Positions 36,053 to 43,514 of a stretch of 51,974 bases of DNA are shown in pieces; positions within the stretch are counted from its first letter, which is position 1; each line of letters starts with the position of its first letter. The position numbers were made by a program, and so were the translations under genes. The DNA is from Bacillus albus. GTDB lineage: Bacteria > Bacillota > Bacilli > Bacillales > Bacillaceae_G. The notes beneath the pieces are model-generated. The model saw nothing but the letters and a program-made list of their open reading frames with translations. It made no database searches and had not been told where the DNA came from. The stretch lies in the NCBI RefSeq assembly GCF_001884185.1, contig NZ_MAOE01000093.1:1-51974 (forward strand), in the 5' to 3' direction.

Positions 36053-36165
36053 TATAATGAAATCACCCTACATAGTTACTCATATTCCAATTGAGGAACT
36101 AGCGTCTTATTAAGCAATGCGCATAACTCAAATAAAAAAGACACTTTTTACAGTGTCTTTTTTAT
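36053..36165 (+). ncRNA. candidate small RNA
   Basis: A TATAAT at 36053-36058 is followed by about 75 nt without an ORF, then the terminator AAAAAAGACACT...AGTGTCTTTTTT (36133-36165). The -35 is poor. It could be an independent short transcript upstream of the 90-aa gene; no family recognised. Confidence 0.3.
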
Positions 36166-36234
36166 TTATATTCTATTCCAATAAACTCTCTCTTTTACAC
36201 ACCAAATCTATTACATGATAAAGGAGACTATCAA

Positions 36235-36507
36235 ATGGAACATCCTGTTGCAAGAGAACTACGTTTCATACGTGTATGCCTCATCATTTTGATTATTGTC
36301 ATTGCATTTTGGGATCGTGAGAAACCTGTGGAAATCACTGATCATAGTAGTGATCCTAATCCTACCTTAAACACTAGCAATATGACCCAAGTTGGTGATA
36401 ATACATTTGCCTATAAAGACGAATCTAATCAAATTAAAATATTTAAGTTTGATCCGGATACAAATGAAATAAAGCTAATAAAAGAATTTTACGCTAGCGA
36501 ATATTAA
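36235..36507 (+). CDS. 90-aa membrane-anchored protein of unknown function
   Basis: An N-terminal span at about 12-26 (VCLIILIIVIAFW) is followed by a charged extracytoplasmic domain of about 60 residues with a beta-like end ('QVGDNTFAYKDESNQIKIFKF', 'NEIKLIKEFY'). The end resembles a single beta-hairpin repeat. Ribosome site AAAGGAGAC. It lies directly before the second YjcZ gene, separated by a terminator. Not recognised. Confidence 0.65.
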   Translation: MEHPVARELRFIRVCLIILIIVIAFWDREKPVEITDHSSDPNPTLNTSNMTQVGDNTFAYKDESNQIKIFKFDPDTNEIKLIKEFYASEY

Positions 36508-36514
36508 TTACATA

Positions 36515-36541
36515 AAAGCACCTCAAGGTGTCTTTTTTATT
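36515..36541 (+). terminator. terminator
   Basis: AAAAGCACCTCAAGGTGTCTTTTTT; ends the 90-aa gene and abuts the YjcZ leader. Confidence 0.75.
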
Positions 36542-36649
36542 TTCAAAAGGACCTGCTCATGTTTATACGTGAAAACATAAAGTAAATGGAATCCGTTAAT
36601 AAACACGAGTGACCCTTTGTTTTCCCCTCTTATTAAAGGAGGAACTATT
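36541..36649 (+). promoter_or_regulatory. conserved YjcZ leader, copy 2
   Basis: CAAAAGGACCTGCTC (36544-36558), 17 bp, CATAAAGTA (36576-36584), ATCCGTTAAT, then AAAGGAGG. Same elements and order as the leaders at 17601 and 45622. Confidence 0.6.
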
Positions 36650-36760
36650 ATGGGATTTGGTGGTAGTTGCGGCGGAGGCTGCGGTTTTGCTGGAGGATTT
36701 GCATTATTAGTTGTATTGTTTATTTTATTAATCATCGTTGGAGCTTCTTGCTTCTGCTAA
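36650..36760 (+). CDS. YjcZ family sporulation-type micro-protein
   Basis: 36 aa: MGFGGSCGGGCGFAGG head, hydrophobic helix at about 17-31, and tail GASCFC. It differs from the copy at 17718 by Phe3, Gly9 and the Ala-Ser tail. AAAGGAGG ribosome site. YjcZ-type proteins are short membrane-associated products often linked to sporulation; expected in the mother cell or spore coat (family knowledge). Confidence 0.85.
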   Translation: MGFGGSCGGGCGFAGGFALLVVLFILLIIVGASCFC

Positions 36761-36770
36761 AAAACTATCG

Positions 36771-36802
36771 GAAAAGACATTCTTATATGGGTGTCTTTTC
36801 TT
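36771..36802 (+). terminator. terminator after YjcZ copy 2
   Basis: GGAAAAGACA, loop, TGTCTTTTC. Confidence 0.65.
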
Positions 36803-36868
36803 TATGGAGTAGAATGATGAAAAGATGGATTTACCACGCTAAGCGATTTGTTGGTACTCTACCCCTAA

Positions 36869-37069
36869 AAGAAGACTTTCTCCACAGTCTACAAAGTAGA
36901 AAAGTATACTTTTCTACTTTTTCGTAGTTTCATTACTAAACATCACCACGGATTCCTTTTCTCTTTCTCTGAGCAACCTGATGAAGAAATTTCTGCATTA
37001 ACCTCTTTGCTTCCTGCATCACACACAATATATAAGGGACAAGCATACAAGCTAAATTATTTGATTTGA
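36869..37069 (+). pseudogene. orphan C-terminal gene fragment
   Basis: A 66-codon open frame without a start, ending TTG ATT TGA. The later part reads like genuine protein ('GFLFSFSEQPDEEISALTS', then 'ASHTIYKGQAYKLNY'). A hairpin (36893-36922) falls in its 5' part. It lies just upstream of the first YVTN gene and may be the end of a gene disrupted when the YVTN segment was inserted or duplicated. Family not recognised. Confidence 0.35.
36893..36922 (+). terminator. hairpin with T-run
   Basis: AAAGTAGAAAAGT-ACTTTTCTACTTTTT: near-perfect stem followed by Ts. No clear gene ends here except the relic frame. Confidence 0.5.
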
Positions 37070-37112
37070 ATATAAATAATTATATTTAGTTTTCGAAAAG
37101 GAGCGAACAGTT

Positions 37113-38111
37113 TTGAATTCATATTTTTCAAAACAAAAGAAATGCTGTCGTAGATTTTATCCTGCTTTTCCACCTGTTTCCCCACCAGGAGTCAGAGTTC
37201 TAGCTTATGTGACGAATTCTGGAGATGGTCCAACAACAGATACAATATCAGTCATCGACACTACTACTAACACTGAAATCCCGCCACGCATTCCCGTTGG
37301 AGACAATCCTTTAGGAATTGCAATTACTCCTGATGGATTACGCGCATATGTTACCAATTCTGATGAAAATACCGTCTCAGTGATTAGTACCGTACACAAA
37401 ATTGAAATATCCCCACGTATTCCCGTCGGGGATGGGCCTAGAGGGATTGCAATTTCTCCTGATGGCTCACGTGCTTATGTAACCAATAGATTTAATAATA
37501 CAGTTTCAATAATCAACACCTTCACTAATACCGAAATCTTCCCTCGAATCTCCGTTGGGAATGGCCCTGTATCAATTACACTCACTCCTGATGGATTACA
37601 TGCTTATATAGCTAATGCACCTGGGGGTACAATTTCGGTCGTTAGCACCACCTCCAACACTGAACTACTCCAAATCCCTGTTGGGAACCTTCCGATTGCA
37701 ACCGTAATTACTCCAAACGGATTACGTGCTTATGTCACTAATGGTACTGATGGTACAGTCTCGGTCATCAACACAGCCTCTAATACCGAAATCTTCCCTC
37801 GAATCTCCGTCGGGAATCAGCCTAGAGGAATTGCAATTTCTCCAGACGGCTCACGTGTGTATGTCACTAATGAATTAGACAATACAGTTTCAGTCATTAA
37901 CACCTTCACTAATACTGAAATTCTCCAAATTCCTGTTGGAAATCAGCCTATACGAGTTGCGGTTACCCCTGATGGATCACGTGCTTATGTTACCAATATA
38001 AATGATAATACAGTCTCGGTCATCGATACCTTTACTAACACCGAAATCCTCCCGCGTATTCCTGTTGGGGACTTCCCCTTCGCAATTGCAATTGCACCTA
38101 TCCCTATGTAA
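37113..38111 (+). CDS. YVTN-family beta-propeller protein, copy 1
   Basis: A 332-aa protein: a short basic, cysteine-containing head (MNSYFSKQKKCCRRFYPAFPP, no classical signal peptide) and seven tandem repeats of about 42 residues with the pattern 'RIPVGD-P-GIAI-PDG-RAYVTN-DNTVSVI-T-TNTEI'. This should fold as a seven-bladed propeller, a binding scaffold used in surface proteins. The start is TTG behind AAAAGGAGCG; the paralogue at 38256 has ATG at the same position, which supports it. Ligand and location unknown. Confidence 0.85.
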   Translation: MNSYFSKQKKCCRRFYPAFPPVSPPGVRVLAYVTNSGDGPTTDTISVIDTTTNTEIPPRIPVGDNPLGIAITPDGLRAYVTNSDENTVSVISTVHKIEISPRIPVGDGPRGIAISPDGSRAYVTNRFNNTVSIINTFTNTEIFPRISVGNGPVSITLTPDGLHAYIANAPGGTISVVSTTSNTELLQIPVGNLPIATVITPNGLRAYVTNGTDGTVSVINTASNTEIFPRISVGNQPRGIAISPDGSRVYVTNELDNTVSVINTFTNTEILQIPVGNQPIRVAVTPDGSRAYVTNINDNTVSVIDTFTNTEILPRIPVGDFPFAIAIAPIPM

Positions 38112-38115
38112 TCGG

Positions 38116-38161
38116 AAAAAGAGTTAGAAGAAAATCCACAAGCGAATGGCGTAGATATCTC
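38116..38161 (+). repeat. 46-bp flank repeat, copy 1
   Basis: This repeat (encoding KELEENPQANGV-like residues) follows the first YVTN gene and recurs at 39350-39395 after the second with three or four changes. Read in frame here, it continues to a stop at 38220 (ending IIVEIFIRRIIK). Confidence 0.75.
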
Positions 38162-38255
38162 ACCAAAATATAGACTCACCTTTATCATCGTTGAAATCTT
38201 TATAAGAAGAATAATTAAATAATTATATTTAGTTTCAAAAAGGAGGTTAACTGTT

Positions 38256-39278
38256 ATGAACTCATATTTTTCAAAACAAAAGAAATGCTGTCGTAGACTT
38301 TATCCTGCTTTTCCTCCTGCTGTCCCACCAGAAGTCAGAGTTCTAGCTTATGTGACGAATTCTGGTGAGGATTCAGCAGCTGATTCAGTTTCAGTGATTA
38401 ACACTACCACTAACACTGAAATCTTCCCGCGAATCCCTGTTGGAGACAACCCTTTAGGAATCGCAATCACTCCTGATGGATTACGTGCGTATGTTACCAA
38501 TAGCTTTTATAATACAGTCACTGTAATTGATACTACTAATAACATGGTCATCGGCAACCCAATCCCAGTTGGAAATTTCCCATTCGGGATAGCCATCACT
38601 CCTGATGGATCACGTGCTTATATTGCAAATTTAGTTGATGATTCAGTCACCGTAATCAATCTTGCCACTAACACCGAAATTTTCCCGCGGATCCCCGTTG
38701 GAAACGACCCTGTTGGAATAGCCATTACTCCTGATGGATCACGTGCTTATGTCACGAATTCATTTAGTCATAATGTCTCAGTAATTAACATCGCCACCAA
38801 CACCGAAATCCTCCCGCGAATTTCAGTTGGAGAGTTACCCATAGAGATAGCTATCACCCCTGATGGATCACGTGCTTATGTCACCAATGGCTTTATTGAT
38901 GGTACTGAAGATACAGTCTCTGTGATTAATATTTTCACGAATACTGAAATCCTTCCGCGGATTCCTGTTGGAGATGGTCCTAGAGGGATAGCCATTACTC
39001 CTGATGGATCACGTGCTTATGTTACCAATTTAGCTGATGATAATATCTCAGTGATTAATACTGCTACCAATACTGAAATCCTTCCACGGATTCCTGTTGG
39101 GGATCGTCCTATACGGATAGCCATCACTCCTGATGGATCTCGTGCTTATGTTACCAATTTAGTTAATAATAATGTCTCAGTGATCAACACCATCACCAAT
39201 ATCGAAATCTTCCCGCGTATTCCTGTTGGGGACTTCCCCTTCGCAATTGCAATTGCACCCATTCCAAAATTTATCTAA
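38256..39278 (+). CDS. YVTN-family beta-propeller protein, copy 2
   Basis: A 340-aa paralogue of the preceding gene, almost identical in the first 20 residues and in the last blade ('IFPRIPVGDFPFAIAIAPIP'), more diverged in between. Seven repeats; blade 5 carries a short insert (GFIDGTEDTV). ATG start with AAAGGAGG. Upstream flanks of both genes share TAATTATATTTAGTTT, so the pair arose by tandem duplication including the promoter region. Internal repeats may allow recombination between the copies. Confidence 0.87.
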   Translation: MNSYFSKQKKCCRRLYPAFPPAVPPEVRVLAYVTNSGEDSAADSVSVINTTTNTEIFPRIPVGDNPLGIAITPDGLRAYVTNSFYNTVTVIDTTNNMVIGNPIPVGNFPFGIAITPDGSRAYIANLVDDSVTVINLATNTEIFPRIPVGNDPVGIAITPDGSRAYVTNSFSHNVSVINIATNTEILPRISVGELPIEIAITPDGSRAYVTNGFIDGTEDTVSVINIFTNTEILPRIPVGDGPRGIAITPDGSRAYVTNLADDNISVINTATNTEILPRIPVGDRPIRIAITPDGSRAYVTNLVNNNVSVINTITNIEIFPRIPVGDFPFAIAIAPIPKFI

Positions 39279-39318
39279 CATATTCTTATCTTCTGTATCC
39301 TATTAAGGACGCAATACA

Positions 39319-39441
39319 TTGAGAGAAGCAGACATTCTTATTTCCATTCAAAAAGAATTAGAAGAAAATCCACAAGCGAATGGTGTAAATATCTCCCAAA
39401 AATCCTCTCTTTCAAGAAAGGGTATCTTGGATTTAAGCTAA
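39319..39441 (+). pseudogene. short ORF remnant containing flank repeat, copy 2
   Basis: From a TTG with no good ribosome site, 40 codons read 'READILISIQKELEENPQ' and then a different tail from the copy-1 version. Positions 39350-39395 match 38116-38161. The two copies may be complementary pieces of one ancestral small gene: the N-terminal part survives here, the C-terminal part at 38116-38220. Confidence 0.4.
39350..39395 (+). repeat. 46-bp flank repeat, copy 2
   Basis: Near-identical to 38116-38161; marks the right end of the duplicated YVTN unit. Confidence 0.75.
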
Positions 39442-39453
39442 TTTCTATATACT

Positions 39454-39486
39454 AAAAAGTCCCTTCAAATTTGAAGGGACTTTTTG
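39454..39486. terminator. terminator after the YVTN pair
   Basis: A perfect palindrome AAAAAGTCCCTTCAAA and complement with A/T flanks; works in both directions. Confidence 0.85.
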
Positions 39487-39642
39487 CTTATTATTTTGGT
39501 TTATCTAAACATTTATTTCATACTTTATGATCTAGTCTCATAGGGACACGACAACAATTTTTTCTTTTTCGGCTAATCTAGTAACAAACGAGAATCCTAA
39601 CATCGCGCTAGGAAAACAATGTATACAAAAGGAGGTTTCCCT

Positions 39643-39690
39643 ATGAGAATGGGACTCCCCCTTTCCTTGCTACCAATAATTTCATGTTAA
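39643..39690 (+). CDS. 15-codon micro-ORF with perfect ribosome site
   Basis: MRMGLPLSLLPIISC, preceded by AAAAGGAGG at optimal spacing. It could be the remaining start of a lost gene or a translated micro-peptide. It faces the GMC oxidoreductase gene convergently. No terminator directly after it. Confidence 0.3.
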   Translation: MRMGLPLSLLPIISC

Positions 39691-39709
39691 CTATTGCTGT
39701 ATATAGTAT

Positions 39710-41455
39710 TCATTTCTTATTTTTCATCACGTTACATTCATAATCCTTAATTTCCATATCATCCACCACATATGGAAAAGGATCCTCTCGAATAAAACGT
39801 ACTGCATTCAAGCCTATCATTTGGGCTGGTATTGACGTATTACCATCCGGTAAAATCGGAGAAATGGAAAGATCAGCGACTTTAAGATTTTTAGTTCCAA
39901 AGACATTCAGGTATTCGTTAACAACCCCATCTTCAATACTCTTACCCATTTTACACTGTCCTCCATAATGAGCGAGACTTGTGTAGCTGGCCTTGACATA
40001 ATCAGCAAGTAGATTTCGTTTTTCTTCTTCGTTAGTTAAATTAAATATATTTTCAGGAGGATATACAACATTATAAATACCATTTGGATCTAGTTCTCGA
40101 GCTTTCATCACAATATTGAAAGTCTTAATATATTGATCCACCATAAAATTTAAGTCATCAATATTGTCTAATGGATTAAAATCAATTGATGGATAAGCTT
40201 CTGGATCGCTATGTGCGACTGTAATCTTACCTTTGCTTTTCGGATTAAGATCTGCCATCCCAAAACTCATAATATTACTCGGATTGTTCGGATTAAATTG
40301 CCATTGATTAATAAATATATCTTGAATCGGGATAAAAAATGGCAGTGGAAGCCCTATCATTTGAAGGCGACGACCACCAAGCCCTATTTCCTTTTTAAAA
40401 GCACCTAGTGCTATTGGCTGATCAGGGTCAGCAGACAATATCTGTAGAAGACGGGTTGTTTCTACTTCTACTCCCATCCCAATAGCATATTGAGTTTGAA
40501 AATTGTGGCCAACATTATCGTTTTCTACTAATGTTGAAATCCCAGCTTCAGCCAAATCAGTCGCTTTGCCGATTCCAGAACGTTGTAAAACAACTGAGGA
40601 AAACATACCCGCGGAGACAATGACTCCTTTTCTCGCATAACTTCGTTGTGACACCCCGTTCCTAACGTATTGAACTCCAATAGCAATGCTATCTCCTTTT
40701 TTTTCTTTAAATAGAATTTTATCCACTGTTGTCTTTGCAAAAATGATCAATCTTCTCTGATCAACCCCAAACTCATCTGGCTGGGATTCATTCCCCTGTG
40801 TGACAATACTTTCATTTAAATATCCAGTTGCAGTAGAAGAACGGACAAATTTTCCATCTTCTATTTCTTTTTGAATAAATTGTGTTTTGAAAAATGTACA
40901 ATCTCTTATACCTGTATTGTAATCTTCCACAATCGGTATATCTAAAATATCTGAAGTGGCTTGTGCTAAAGTTTGGATTAATCCTTGATCAGGAATATTT
41001 TGTTGTCTAATAAAAATAGGACCGTTACTTCCACGTTCTTGAGGGCTTTGTGTCATTCCTGTATACGTTTCATTTTCAATAAATAATGAGCGAATACTAT
41101 CGTAACTCCATGCGTTACTTTCAACTAATTGTGCCCATGCATCATAAAGATCACGACTGCCACGTACTGCAGCCATAAAATTATGTTGCGAGCCTCCACC
41201 AATTACTCTACCACCCAATAATCTAAGCTGACGTCCAATCGTTTCCTCCGTTTTAGAAAGCGTGTTAAAGGAAAGCCTATTATCACTAGCTAAATTTGCT
41301 GCTGCCAAAATAGAAGGGCTACTGTTTGGCATATTCGTTCCTGCTTCAAGGACGAGGACTGAAGTTTTTTTGTCATCAGTTAATTTTTTAGCAATTACCC
41401 CTCCAGCAGTACCGGCACCAATTACGATGTAATCAAAAATATATTTTTTTGACAT
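39710..41455 (-). CDS. GMC-family FAD oxidoreductase
   Basis: A 581-aa glucose-methanol-choline oxidoreductase. The FAD dinucleotide motif is at the N-terminus ('DYIVIGAGTAGGVIAKKL', 'VLVLEAG'). 'LLGGRVIGGGSQHNFMAAVRG' near 95-115 is the GMC signature, and the active-site His/Asn region is 'LAHYGGQCKMG' and 'LPDGNTSIPAQMIGLNAVRFI'. It is cytosolic with no signal peptide. ATG 41455 (9 bp after GAAAGGAAT) is chosen; the frame extends 21 codons upstream but those residues are not family-like. Substrate alcohol unknown. Confidence 0.88.
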   Translation of the reverse strand: MSKKYIFDYIVIGAGTAGGVIAKKLTDDKKTSVLVLEAGTNMPNSSPSILAAANLASDNRLSFNTLSKTEETIGRQLRLLGGRVIGGGSQHNFMAAVRGSRDLYDAWAQLVESNAWSYDSIRSLFIENETYTGMTQSPQERGSNGPIFIRQQNIPDQGLIQTLAQATSDILDIPIVEDYNTGIRDCTFFKTQFIQKEIEDGKFVRSSTATGYLNESIVTQGNESQPDEFGVDQRRLIIFAKTTVDKILFKEKKGDSIAIGVQYVRNGVSQRSYARKGVIVSAGMFSSVVLQRSGIGKATDLAEAGISTLVENDNVGHNFQTQYAIGMGVEVETTRLLQILSADPDQPIALGAFKKEIGLGGRRLQMIGLPLPFFIPIQDIFINQWQFNPNNPSNIMSFGMADLNPKSKGKITVAHSDPEAYPSIDFNPLDNIDDLNFMVDQYIKTFNIVMKARELDPNGIYNVVYPPENIFNLTNEEEKRNLLADYVKASYTSLAHYGGQCKMGKSIEDGVVNEYLNVFGTKNLKVADLSISPILPDGNTSIPAQMIGLNAVRFIREDPFPYVVDDMEIKDYECNVMKNKK

Positions 41456-41825
41456 CCCATTATTCCTTTCAATATAAAATTTAAAACAATAAATTCCTAT
41501 ACAATATACTATTAACATATCGGACTGGCCGCCTGTGCTTATGTAGTAGATTAATAGTTTAAAAATGGCTTAGTACTTATGATGGTAGGACGCTCTGTTA
41601 ACTATATGAATATCATATTCATCCAACTTTTCACACACTTGTCCATACTGTTTATACAATTTAAATTAGTAGCAATGAATTTATAGCACCCCTTATCGTA
41701 TAAAAATATACGTGCTACTCTTTTACGAGAAAATCCCTACATCATGTGTAGGGATCAGTTTAAACTATTAGTTTTTGAGATAGTAAAAACAGCATACTTA
41801 CTCAAATTGTTTTTCGCTTTACAAA
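41456..41825. other. intergenic region
   Basis: It holds the GMC promoter region and, at 41728-41755, the terminator of the HPP gene. A 31-codon minus-strand frame ending near 41575 has no ribosome site and is probably chance or a relic. Confidence 0.35.
41728..41755 (-). terminator. terminator after the HPP gene
   Basis: On the minus strand ATCCCTACA, loop, TGTAGGGAT, TTTC. Confidence 0.7.
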
Positions 41826-42383
41826 TTATATCCAAAAAGTCGGATAGCTCCTTTTACTGCTCATATTATTAATAAATAAAGCAATAACTACAATAACAAG
41901 AGAACCAACTAAAACTGGTGTTACTAAATAACTCCAACTGTATGCTCCTAAAATAACGACAATTGGATCAGCCCCTGCTGGAGGATGTGTTGTTCTTGTT
42001 AACATTATAATAGCAATCGACATACCAACTGCTAAAGCAATTGTCCAATACTCATTCCCAAATAAATGATATATTGATAGACCAATGAAAGTTGAAATCA
42101 AGTGTCCTCCAATAATATTACGCGGCTGAGATAGCGGTGCATTCCAAACTCCAAACGCTAATACACAACTCGCTCCAAATGGGGCCATTAGTAGTTCTGT
42201 AGAAGTTATGCTCGTTAAATATGTTAAGGTAAGAATCGTTAAAAATCCCCCTAATAATCCCGTTAAAGAGTCCTTTATATTTACTTGTAATGGACTTCTT
42301 CCTTTCCCTTTCATTTTTGCAAAATATCGTACACTTATTGGTTGAGCCTCTTTCTGCTTAGCTGTTGTTATATTACTCATCAT
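41826..42383 (-). CDS. HPP family membrane protein
   Basis: A 185-aa protein with a basic N-terminus and four or five membrane spans (about 42-60, 65-85, 97-112, 115-130, 150-172). The family signature THPPAGADP lies at about 131-139, and 'MAPFGASCVLAFGVWNAPLSQPRN' is a second conserved region. HPP proteins have been linked to nitrite transport in photosynthetic organisms; the substrate here is unknown. Ribosome site AAAGGAGGAG. An inverted repeat 38-72 bp upstream of the start is a likely operator. Confidence 0.88.
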   Translation of the reverse strand: MMSNITTAKQKEAQPISVRYFAKMKGKGRSPLQVNIKDSLTGLLGGFLTILTLTYLTSITSTELLMAPFGASCVLAFGVWNAPLSQPRNIIGGHLISTFIGLSIYHLFGNEYWTIALAVGMSIAIIMLTRTTHPPAGADPIVVILGAYSWSYLVTPVLVGSLVIVVIALFINNMSSKRSYPTFWI

Positions 42384-42420
42384 TCTCCTCCTTTATTTAC
42401 CAATAATTATATTCCGAACA

Positions 42421-42455
42421 AACTAACCAGTCAATATTAATTTAAGAGGTTAGTT
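42421..42455. promoter_or_regulatory. inverted-repeat operator upstream of the HPP gene
   Basis: AACTAACC-N19-GGTTAGTT, perfect 8-bp arms, between the HPP gene and the upstream CGNR regulator gene. Confidence 0.55.
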
Positions 42456-42464
42456 AAAAAGTAC

Positions 42465-42497
42465 AAAAAAAAGAATCAACTGTTATAAGTTGATTCC
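42465..42497 (-). terminator. terminator after the CGNR gene
   Basis: On the minus strand GAATCAAC, loop, GTTGATTC, TTTTTTTT. It separates the CGNR gene from HPP. Confidence 0.8.
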
Positions 42498-43082
42498 CTA
42501 CACTTCTTCAGATTTTCGAACCTGAAATTTTGCTACCTTTTTTCGGTTCCCACATATTTTCATAGAACACCATTTTCGTTTTCCATTTTTATCTATAAAT
42601 AATAAAACACAGTCGGGGTTTGAACACCTTTTAAGAGAAATAAGCTTATTTTCTGCTATTAACGTTAAAGCATCAAATGCAATTAACGATACAAGTACAT
42701 CCTCAATTTCTCCAACTGGGATAGGTACTAGACTCTGTTCAATTACTTTATATGTAAATGGTGCCTTCTCAATTTGTTTTTCTAAATACGTAATAAAATC
42801 ATCAGAAATTTCATGCTGATCGGCAATTGCCTCAAACTGTTTTCTCAGTACTCCTCTTAGCTCTAATATGCTAGATGTAACTTGATTGAGTCGCTCTTGA
42901 ATTCCTATAAGTGTTTTTTCATTCCAAAAAGGAAGATTAACCTTTATTACATGTAGCCATTCTAATACATCTTCATCTGTTATTAATAAATCATAACGTT
43001 GTCCACGCCTAACTAACTCTGTATTCACTAAATCTAATGAGAGATTTCCAGATATAAGCGGGAATTGTTTTCTTTCCTGCAT
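42498..43082 (-). CDS. CGNR zinc-finger / ABATE-domain regulator
   Basis: A 194-aa protein. The N-terminal ABATE-like ligand domain begins 'FPLISGNLSLDLVNTELV'. The C-terminal CGNR zinc finger (about 151-190) carries four cysteines in 'RCSNPDCVLLFID' and 'KWCSMKICGNRKKV', including the name-giving C-G-N-R. Proteins of this type are taken to be transcription factors that sense small molecules. It lies upstream of the HPP gene, where a palindrome suggests control of that transporter (inference). Confidence 0.88.
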   Translation of the reverse strand: MQERKQFPLISGNLSLDLVNTELVRRGQRYDLLITDEDVLEWLHVIKVNLPFWNEKTLIGIQERLNQVTSSILELRGVLRKQFEAIADQHEISDDFITYLEKQIEKAPFTYKVIEQSLVPIPVGEIEDVLVSLIAFDALTLIAENKLISLKRCSNPDCVLLFIDKNGKRKWCSMKICGNRKKVAKFQVRKSEEV

Positions 43083-43167
43083 GTACTCATCACCTACTCT
43101 TTAAACAATCATATTCCAAATTCATACAGAAGTGCAACTTTTTTATAAACTACAAAGTATGAAGACC

Positions 43168-43204
43168 AAAGCCTTTAGCCATAATTATGACGAAAGGCTT
43201 TTTG
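43168..43204 (+). terminator. terminator-like hairpin upstream of the 33-aa peptide
   Basis: AAAGCCTTT, 16-nt loop, AAAGGCTTTTT. It precedes a small ORF, so it may be an attenuator or end a short upstream transcript. Confidence 0.4.
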
Positions 43205-43231
43205 TATATAACTTAAAAAGGAGCTAACTGT

Positions 43232-43333
43232 ATGGAACATAATAAAAACGGAATGCTTGCCTTGATTGTTTTGTTTGTGGGACTAGCATTTTTTGTTTTC
43301 GGTATGGTTTATCATTTATGGGGAACGGTTTAA
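43232..43333 (+). CDS. 33-aa single-span membrane peptide
   Basis: MEHNKNGMLALIVLFVGL then a second half of the same helix and a short tail ending HLWGTV. One membrane span at about 8-27. Ribosome site AAAAGGAGC 7 bp upstream and a terminator 23 bp downstream argue that it is real. Similar tiny membrane peptides occur in B. cereus sporulation and stress sets, but I cannot name this one. Confidence 0.6.
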   Translation: MEHNKNGMLALIVLFVGLAFFVFGMVYHLWGTV

Positions 43334-43355
43334 AAATAAATAGTAATTTATTTAA

Positions 43356-43385
43356 GAAAAAGTACTCGTATGAGTACTTTTTCTT
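43356..43385 (+). terminator. terminator after the 33-aa peptide
   Basis: AAAAAGTACTC, loop GTAT, GAGTACTTTTTC. Confidence 0.82.
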
Positions 43386-43514
43386 AAGATGTCATGTAAA
43401 AACATTCGAAACTTACTTACATGCATACAATTATCACTGTTGGTTATATAATTGAGAAGATTATAAATTATCAATCTATATTTATATGATTTGGAAAGGA
43501 GCTAAAAGCTAAAA

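Noticed and set aside
37113-39278. CRISPR-like or mobile repeat array
   Set aside because: The periodic repeats are about 126 bp, imperfect and in frame; they encode propeller blades.
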